Source: Misgurnus anguillicaudatus (taxonomy: Eukaryota > Chordata > Actinopteri > Cypriniformes > Cobitidae). Taken from it: a stretch of 64,000 nucleotides of DNA. The stretch covers positions 9,042,001 through 9,106,000 of the forward strand of contig NC_073359.2 of the NCBI RefSeq assembly GCF_027580225.2. Reading direction: 5' to 3'. The notes beneath the pieces were generated by a model that was not told where the DNA came from, did not search any database, and saw only the letters and a list, made by a program, of their open reading frames with translations. Shown one piece after another: positions 41,001 to 50,000 of this stretch; the stretch's first letter is position 1; every line of letters starts with the position of its first letter. A program made the position numbers and the translations under genes.

Positions 41001-44000
41001 TTCACCACTGTCACTAGGCGTTGATAATCTAAGTAAAAAATAAGTAAAAAAACTGGACCATGGTTGCCATAGCAACAATAAGAGGCTGATCGATTCGATT
41101 CCCCTACGTATCTACCAGGAGCTCCTCACAAGCCTCATCAAACATAGAAGACGAGAGAGAGAGAGAGAGAGACTACTCAAGTATTTATTCTGAGCATCTC
41201 CTTGTTAAATGTGTAAAGATCAATGATACATCAGTTACTACACTTATTAAAGGCATAGTAGGCGAAAGCAGCAAGTACAGATTTAACAAATTTATTTTAC
41301 CCCTGCCTATTTGTCTCAAAGACCATCCAACAATGCGAAGTGCTTTAATGTGGACCCTTTTTCTTTTAAGAGAATCCTAAACATTTTACTATTTTGAACA
41401 GGAGTGAGGAATGTCAAATTGAATTCAAGCTCTTATACCCAAATTTGAGCCGGCACATTCAACTTCTCTCAGAAGTCATAGATTAATCAACCATTAAAAC
41501 ATATTTTTCTATTAAAGGTACCATATGGGGGGTTTTAAGCGGCATCTATTGGTGAAATTGCGCATTGCAACCAACCTCACTTTCGAAACGCAATGAGAAG
41601 CTACCATAGATGCCACAGGACAAACATGTCGTCGTCTAAGACAACGGCCCTGTTCAAATGGCACACTCCGGACTTGTGGACTTCCTCAGAGTCCACACTT
41701 TGATGACATCATGTAGTGCATACTTAGGGACCCTTCACGCAAGTCCATCGGAGTCATATTTTGGGACAGACTCGGGCGTCATGTCAGTACACTGAAAAAA
41801 ATGGACTTGGTGGGTCTTTGAATTTAAATAAAATAAACATGTATATGCAAAACAAAATATTTATATTCCTTGTGTAAACATAATTTAATTGATTAGGATG
41901 AAAATGTTTTGTTTGAATGTAAAATGAACACATTATTCTCACATTGATTAAAATTGATTGAATTGAATAGTTAAAGCAATAAAATTGAGTAAGCAAACAA
42001 AACGGCACCTCCTGAGCAGAAGGTGGCAGTAACGCTCAATGAAAAGGACGTCAACTGCCATAAAAGAAGAATAAACATCGTTTGTTGTGGGCGCCAAAAT
42101 GAAGACTCAGCAGCAGACAGCAGTCAGTCAGAAGAACTCTCTCAGACGGACACCACGTTATTAAAGTAAGTTCTATTATTTATTTATGTTCACTTTATAC
42201 GTGATACATCTTCACTAGATAGACAGTTTTTTTACAATATGTAGTCATTGCAATGACTTGTAGTAAAAATTAGTTTGGAGGAGGTTGGTGGAGTAAGTTA
42301 ACGTTACAGTCAGTCAGTCAGTCAGTCAGTAAGTGTAAGGCTCATAAAGAAAAACAGCGTTTTAAAAATGTCAGCTGTATAACGTTATTTCTTGTTTGGT
42401 AGTTTTATCCGAGTTGAAAACTGTCAGCTTTGAGTTGACTTTTGAGGCACTTTTTACTCAGCTGTTCTATGGAAACGGTTCAGGACAAATAAAACCCTAA
42501 CCAAACGTTTTTATTCTGTCCAGAGTAACGTTATCCATGTAAGTAATTTACCAGATGATATCAATTGACTACATTAATAATGACATTGCGTATTAAAAAA
42601 AAAACTGTCTGCTTAATCAGATTATAAGACCCGCGTCAGTTATTCATGACTTCGCTACGCCACGAGGCACGAGCAACACTTGATTCTATTAGAAAAAGCT
42701 TTTTTAAATGTCTCGCGTGACGTCTGGTATATTAACTGAAAAAATTGCTTTGAAGTGCCACACCTTAAAGCTGACGTTTTCAGAAGAGAACCTTGTTGTT
42801 TTAAGATCTAATTTTGTCCAACATTGCGTCCTATGACAGATATAATACTTATTTCATTATTGCTCTGTGTATGTGTGACCTTCATCATTTGAGGTTATGT
42901 GTTGATTTCACCTCTGAATATTTCCTCTTATAGGTCCATCATCCTTTCATACGCTACACACTCAAAAGCATTGGTAAGTCATCAAAAAAATCTTTTTTTT
43001 GTAACTAATATACATGTATTATTTTTTGACTCGCAGTACTCAAATAAACAATGGTTGGTTAATTTGTTTTCAGATAAATGCTGAATTTAAAAGAATCACT
43101 ACTGTCTAATGTTCCTGTGTCACCTGGACCTCCAATCCAAAAACCTGATGAAACTCTTCTATCAGAAAGGAGGACAGCTAGCAAAAAGACTTGGAACAAT
43201 CAATGATCAAATGACAGAAGTAAGTAATATAGATTCATAGACATAAAAATGTGTAAACCTTGTTGGAAGTACAGAACATTTAGTATGTTTTAGTTACATC
43301 TTTTGGCACAAGGGTCATTAAAACACCTGGGAAGATTTAAAGGGGTAGTTCACCCAAAAATAAAAATTCTCATCACTTACTCCCTATCATGTTGTTACAA
43401 ACCTGTATAAATGTCTTTGTTCTGATGAACACTAAGGGGTCAGTCACACCAAAAGCGCTTTAAACGCTTGCAAACGCAAGGCGCGACGCACTGCCTTTTT
43501 TAAAAAAAGAGCAGTGCGGCGCAGCTTTTCATATTGCTAAGCAACCACAGAGTCAGCTGTCTTGTCAATCAAATATTGAAGCGTGAGCGCTCTTTTGCTG
43601 TTAACTGTCATATTAGCAGAAACTTTAAAAAGAGGACGCTTGCTCTGACCTTGTTTGAGGGTGAGAGGTGCACAAACACGCAGGAGAGAGTGAGCGAGTG
43701 GAGTCCGGTTCTTCAAAGCAACTGTAAACTTCCCTCACCACAACGTAAGGCCCGCCTCTCCCCTCATTCGATTGGACAATGGAAGATGCAAATGACGTCA
43801 GGCGCTTCTCCACTCTCAGCGCTCCTTCAAAAACGCGTGCGAGGCAGGCGGCAGAAAACCGCAAGGCGCTCGGCGCGCATAAACAGCGCGCAAACGTGCC
43901 CTGCCCATAGAATATCATTCAAAAAAGGCGCCTGCAACTGCCTGCAAACGCTTTTGGTGTGACTGAGCCCTTAGGAAGATTTTTTTTTAAGGAATGTTTG

Positions 44001-47000
44001 TACCCAAACCAATCATAAGCCCCATTCACTTCCATAGTGGGGAAATATAATACTATGGAAGTGAATGGGGCTCATGAACAGTTTGGTTGCAAACATTCCT
44101 CAAAATAAATGTCTTCCTTCGTGTTCATCAGAACAAAGATATTTATACAGGTCTGTAACAGCATGAGAGTGAGAAAATGAGATAATTTTGCTTAGGCCTG
44201 GGGCGGTAACCGCATTACCGCCATACCGCGGTCACGTGACCCATGCCGCGGGTCTGAGCTCCTCACCGTCATAACCGCAAAAAAAAAAAAAAAAAAAACT
44301 TGAAACATTGGCCTGCACTTGTGTGTTTATGTGGGGATGTTATACACGCAGCTTTTAAACAACCGCAGCTTGTTATGAACATTAAATCTTAACCGATATG
44401 ATTTTAATATTAAATTGTCATTGAGTAGAAATACGGGTGACGTTGTCTGTGACTCGGTAAAGCAATACAAACATTTTATTTAATTTGAACAAACAGCTGC
44501 AACAGATCAACAACAGAATCAGGTTTCATACATTATTAAATTGTCACGCAACATAAAGAGCACGCGATCAGTCCGAGGATTAATATCCAAAGAGGTTAGA
44601 TTGTCTCTTTTTCATCTAGCCTACCACAGTGGCCATTTCTACAGCAGTACACATTTCACAGTACACACAGCAAGTTTTGCTTTTGCGTCTTCTTTCTCCG
44701 TTTGTGGATAAAGACAGATGTTAATGGTAAGTGTCTAGAACAGAAGCGGTCCCGAGCACGCGAGACAGACGCGGACTGCCCGGGCGCGCGCCAGACAGAC
44801 GCGCACTGCCCGGACGCGCGCGAGACAGACCGTGTCATTTTGCGCACACACACGCGTCTCCGTGCAGCTTCCAATCTATACTCAAGCACGGACACATATG
44901 CAGTACAAGTGATTTCTCATACAAATGGTTATTTTACCAGACCATCAGGTTAGCAATAATTTGCGTCATTTACAGGCCATTCATAAATTAAGGATAGAAA
45001 AGTGGAGAAATGTCTGTAGGCACGTACGTGTGGACATGCACAATGCGTTAAAAAAAATTTTTAACTGATAATATTAATTGTTCAAGTTGTTGAATGTTGA
45101 AATTGAAGAAATGTGGAAGGAAATAATATTCACTTTACATGTTCCTTAAGTAATTTGCACATGTTGTTTATTAAACATAAATAAGTCATGCATGTTATTT
45201 AACTCGTTGTCTTGCCAATAAACCGCAAAACCGCGGGAATTTGTTGATTACCGACCGCGGTAAGAAAAAATCCAAACCGCCCCAGCCCTAATTTTGCTGT
45301 GATTGTCAGGTATGGTAGCACACACTTGAAATGTGGCCTCTTTATTTAACACACACACACACACACACCTGGAGCAGTGGACAGTGCAGCTGCCTTGCTT
45401 TGTAACCCATATATTTGTAACCAATTGTAACATGCTGTGGCAATGCACATGGGTCTGTATACTTACATTTATATTTGTTTGCATTGTACTAATTTCCAAT
45501 GACACTTTTATTGTAACAGTAACTTTTTTCTGTTTCTTTAACTAAATTGGTCTGTTTTGTACAGGGCATGGATGAAGTCAGCATCAGTGAGGTCATTTGA
45601 AGACACCAATGTTGGGATTTGTGCTCTCAAACAACATGCTTCTTGAAGAAGAGGATCTTTGTATAGTCCTGGAAGGCATGAAGGTGCTGCAACATTGTGC
45701 CATGTTGTTTGAGCTGATGTATGCCTTAAACCTGAGCTATCCTGATCTCCGCTTTATTTTTGAGGAAATCCAAAAGATTTTAATGGAACTGCATTGAGGG
45801 TAATTTTAACGAACAGTTTCTTTCAGTGAAAGGATCAGAAAGACTGTGCTGCTCATTTATGTTCTTTTTATTTATCTGTTTTAAGTGTTTTCTCTTATTA
45901 AAACATTAACAGTTAGCTGCTCAGAGTTGATTTTGGAAATGGTTGTTGTATTTTGTTTTTGTTGAATCTTTGATTATCAGTTTATACAAATGCTGTAGCT
46001 CTGACTTTCTGAAGGAGTGATATTTTCCAGTTTGTAAATCCATTTAAAAAATAATAGTACTTACTCTTTTGCATGTCTCTTTGGAATGCAGTGTTTGTGT
46101 TTTAGCACTTCTAAATCTACTGTGATAGTAACTATTTTAAACATTTGGGTCAGTTTTACAGATGGGTCTTTTCCTAGTCCCAGACTTTTGCAATGCCTTA
46201 ATTTGAAAACATATTGCACTGACATATCTTGACATATATCAGTGCCATTGTTTTGTCTCAAGATGTATTCCAGTGTTGTTTTTGTAAGGTAGGTTTGTTT
46301 GTAAACTTTATTTTATTAAAAATATCCTAATAACTAGGGCCTAGTCATGGCTTAATCTACAACCTGTCTGGGAAATTGCCCCTTTATGTATGTACTGCAT
46401 GTGCTGATTGTTGTAATAGTTATTGACTGTTAATGAATTAATGTGTAGTGATTTAAATGAATTGATGATCTGAAAGCAGTGGTTTGCCTAAATATCACTA
46501 AACATTTGTACAAAACTCTTTGCTTTTTATGCCAATGCAAATTTATTTTGTATTTAAAAAAGAAATAAATAACATTTGGATAATTATGAGTGATTATTCT
46601 GGTGCCAGAGACATAATGAAATTGCTTTAGAGTTACATAATCCCATAATATAAGCATTAAAAAAGCATGTTGGAATTAGAGATGAAAATCTAGTCCCCTT
46701 ACATAATAAAATTACTTAAACATTACAAAATAAATGTGTTATAGTAAAGAGAAATAGCACTTTGAGTCAATATATTTATATTAGACTACTTAAAACAATT
46801 AAAATGTTTTGGTCTGACACATAAAAATTATATGAGGAAAATTATTTTGGTTTTAAACAATCGGATTATGTGGGACCGATGTACACATTAAAATTACGTA
46901 AATTGAAAGGATTTTTTTTTTCAGTGTAGGAAGATAAGTTGCCCATAAGTGTGAACTCCTCCCATCCCTCGTCTGATTTCTCTTTCGCACGGACTTCTGG

Positions 47001-50000
47001 GTTGGTAAAGTGTGTGGAGACCGAATCAAGGGTGCAAAGGGGGCGCTGATGAGCACACTTCGGAGCGTAAAAATGACAGATGGGACACCCTACAGACTCG
47101 TAGACTATGCGAGAATGCGCAGTTTAAGGCCACGAGAACTAAAGTCCACATGAAGTGCGCCATTTAGGACATGGCCAACGTAGGAAACAGTAGAACAGTT
47201 TGTCCGTTTAGGGCTACTGTAGACACATGATTTCCATGTAAGGAGACCCGCGGTGTATGTAGATAAAAACCGAGGAGCAACCTTCAGATCTCTCTGAGCA
47301 AAGCTTAGCATAATCCATTGAATCTGATTAGACCATAAGCATCGCGCTCAAAAATAACCAAAGAGTTTTATATTTTTCCTATTTAAAACTTGACTCTTCT
47401 GTAGTTACATCGTGTACTAAGAACAACGGAAAATTAAAAGTTGCGATTTTCTAGGCCGATATGTCTAGGAATAATACTCTCATTTAGTGATCCTCCGATA
47501 TGGATTTTTTTTTAGTGCCAATGCCGATTTTTGTTTCATCAGCCTTAGCCGATGACCGATACAGGCTGCCGATTATCTTGAGCCGATATTTGGAGCCAAT
47601 ACTGCTTTTGCTCACTCAGTTTACATCATAAAAATGACACCACGATGATGCCAAATGTTACAAGCCTCAATTTAAAAAAGTTACATTTATTGAACTTAAA
47701 AAACTATATTTAACAAATAGTAAAAACAGGTGAGGGTGATATGGAACCATAAACTGCACTCTCCACAATGACGAGAACTATCAGCAAAGGATATTGATTT
47801 CTAGTACTACTAAAAATATATATAGAGATAAGAAATAAAAACCCGCTTTGTCCAGCTATGATCAGCTGTTAGGCCAAGCTTTCGATGTTGTCATGGAAAG
47901 GTTGGTTGTTTTTAGTCACATGAACTGCAATCCCTTGCGGCTTCCAGCACTCTGTCTGTAAATAATGCCGGAAAAAAACGGCGAACACAGCAGCCAGGTA
48001 TCGGCCGATGCCGATACACATAAAACTTGCAAAAATCATCCCGATATATCAGCCAGACAATTTATAGATCTATCACTACTCTCATTCCGACATAATAATA
48101 TAGGACTTTGCTGTCCTATCATGGCTGCAGAAGAGTCTTAATAGACTTTTTCCCCTTTTAAATAGGAAAAAATATGAAACACTGTGGTCATTTTTGAGCG
48201 CAATGCTAATGGTCTAATCAGATTCAATGGATTATGCTAAGCTATGCTAAAAGTGGTACCACCAAAAACGGAGATCGGCTGAATGGTAATGATAATAATC
48301 ATATTTTTAACTCTAGTAGGGCCCTATAATTTCCGCGATCACGGAATCGCGGCCGGAATCACGGAATTGGCTAATTAACACAGAATCTAGTATTAACGCG
48401 GAATTTTGCGGAATTTTACATATTTTGAATAAAATTATGTTTTTGTGTGGGAGACGAACGTATGTCTGGGGGAAATGCAGACCGGGAGAAGTAAATCTGG
48501 GCGACACGCCCCCTCCCGTCGTTTCAGACCCCCTCCAAAACACTGAAACCATGTCGAAGCGGCTCTCAATGACTCTGCTTTCGTCAGCGAAAAAATTAAG
48601 AAATTCGACGCAAAGCACTTAGTAGGGCTGGGCGATTTGTCCCCCTAAAAAAATCTGTAAAAAAATCTGTGATTTTTTTATCAAAAACTCGATTTACGAT
48701 TCGATTCGATTTTTTTCCCTGCCCCCATTTATAACAAAATAATTGCAAACTGTACACATATTTAAAAAATATATACTTATTATATTTAATTAAATTGCAT
48801 CAACATGAAATTTACGCAAATTCAAACAAACTCGGGAGAGGGGAGGGGCAGAGGGCTGCCCCGCAGGGAGCGTCCTACGGAAACCCTGAAGGAAGATTTG
48901 GCGAATGCAAAATGTATGTACTGCGCTATACTGCAGAGGGGGAGAAAAAAAATCTGAAAAACTCGATTTTTAAAAATATGAATCGATTTGACCTACCAAC
49001 TCGATTTTAAAATCAAATCGATTTTTTCCCAGCCCTAGCAGGTCTCACATGACTTTTATGTGACCGGAGAACTGTTATTTTGGAAGTTTTGTCAACACTC
49101 TGTTCACGGTGAGTGCAAAGATACATGCACTCTCTCATCCACGTCTGTCTCACTGCATTGCATTGAATGAGCATACAGTGAACACCCCTGACCACTCGGT
49201 GAGTTTCACGTCTTTGTAAACGAAAGTTTAATGCATTTTAGAAAGGATTGTTCCAGTGCACCATTAAACCCATTGTAGGAGTGGGAGGTGAAACACAAAC
49301 ACCCGAAAATTCTTGGGCAGCCGCATATGTCGAAATTTCAGTCAAAACCGTTCTATTTCATCATAAACAATCTGAAAACAGGGCTTTAAGTGTAAAATAC
49401 CGAACTTGTCCTTTAACAAATGTAAAACATTTGGCTTATACTGGTTGTCTATACAATGAATGACATTTGGTTAGATATTGTGGATTTTTTAATGCAAATA
49501 ATAATTGTAAAAAATATTCTAATGCAAAACTACATTGCTCAAGCGTCATAATACTAGTTTTGGGCTATTTGATGTCTTTTTCTATATACAGTGCATAACA
49601 AATGCATTAGACCACCTGTCTATTTGTCTTAAAGGCCATTCAGCATTGTGAAGTGCTAATAATAAATATTATATATACTATATTTTACAGTTTGCCTGAA
49701 TCTAAGCTACTACTATTGGTTTAAAGAAAGTAATGGTTTCAAGAGATGGTCTGGAAACAAACACAGTGAAATCCGTTATATGCACTCAGTGTCTGTCCAA
49801 TTCATTATGTGTTTCCCAACTGACTCAAATGGATCCATAGAGAAGCTTTCATGTACTTAACTAACCACACATTTCATTCACTCTGTCTGTATAGTTTATT
49901 TATACTGGTGTGATGTCATTAACAATCCTTTAAAAAATACTATAATAATCTTAATCCTTTAAAAAAATACCTTTGAAATCTCTATTTGATCATTTGTATA

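Larger units (their letters stand above)
43345..45310. mobile_element. AGGGGTAGTTCACCC MITE, split and eroded
   Basis: TTTAA just before AGGGGTAGTTCACCCAAAA at about 43341-43362. The palindromic partner of GTATAAATGTCTTTGTTCTG appears near 44130-44150. The right end is lost. Hosts the two insertions at 43437-43973 and 44193-45290. Confidence 0.55.
43073..45797 (+). pseudogene. decayed fragment of a multicopy teleost gene inside the 5.1-kb element
   Basis: An exon at 43073-43220 (acceptor TTTTCAG, donor GTAAGT) gives MFLCHLDLQSKNLMKLFYQK from 43111. The last exon starts at 45566 after TTGTACAG. Spliced in frame, it stops at TGA 45597-45599. A different frame, 45600-45797, encodes LCIVLEGMKVL, CAMLFELMYALNLSYP and FEEIQKILMELH. 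From memory this resembles the C-terminal block of a large uncharacterised fish family (VLEG...AMLFGL.YALNLSYP...TFE..QK). The frame break shows decay. Function unknown. Confidence 0.45.
41790..46926. mobile_element. 5.1-kb CACTG...CAGTG element with TA duplication
   Basis: CACTGAAAAAAATGGACTT at the left and TTTTTTTTTTCAGTG at the right; TA at 41788-41789 and 46927-46928. Inside are exon-like segments with splice sites (42106-42165, 42934-42972, 43073-43220, 45566-45797) and later insertions. CACTG ends suggest the CACTA/Mirage/Chapaev group (inference). No transposase recognised. Confidence 0.65.
41646..47176. mobile_element. GGCCCTGTTCAAATGG MITE split by a 5.1-kb element
   Basis: Left end GGCCCTGTTCAAATGGCAC and right end CGCCATTTAGGACATGGCC are inverted; TTGTGGACTT / AAGTCCACAT words also pair. 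Interrupted at 41790-46926. Confidence 0.65.
41516..47275. mobile_element. AGGTGCAGTG-family MITE split by a larger nest
   Basis: TTAA at 41512-41515, then AGGTACCATATGG and a stretch (CTATTGGTGAAATTGC) matching 62919-63278 inverted. The rest of the family (TTCCATGTAAGGAGACC, GTGTATGTAGATAAAAA) resumes at about 47200-47275. Everything between is later insertion. Confidence 0.6.

Noticed and set aside
43534..43962. 142-codon frame on the plus strand and 97-codon frame on the minus strand
   Set aside because: Both lie inside the GC-rich MITE at 43437-43973, where high GC lengthens frames by chance; no family resemblance.
48623..49037. An exact hAT target duplication for this element
   Set aside because: Flanking 8-mers GCACTTAG and GCAGGTCT differ, so only the inverted ends are claimed.
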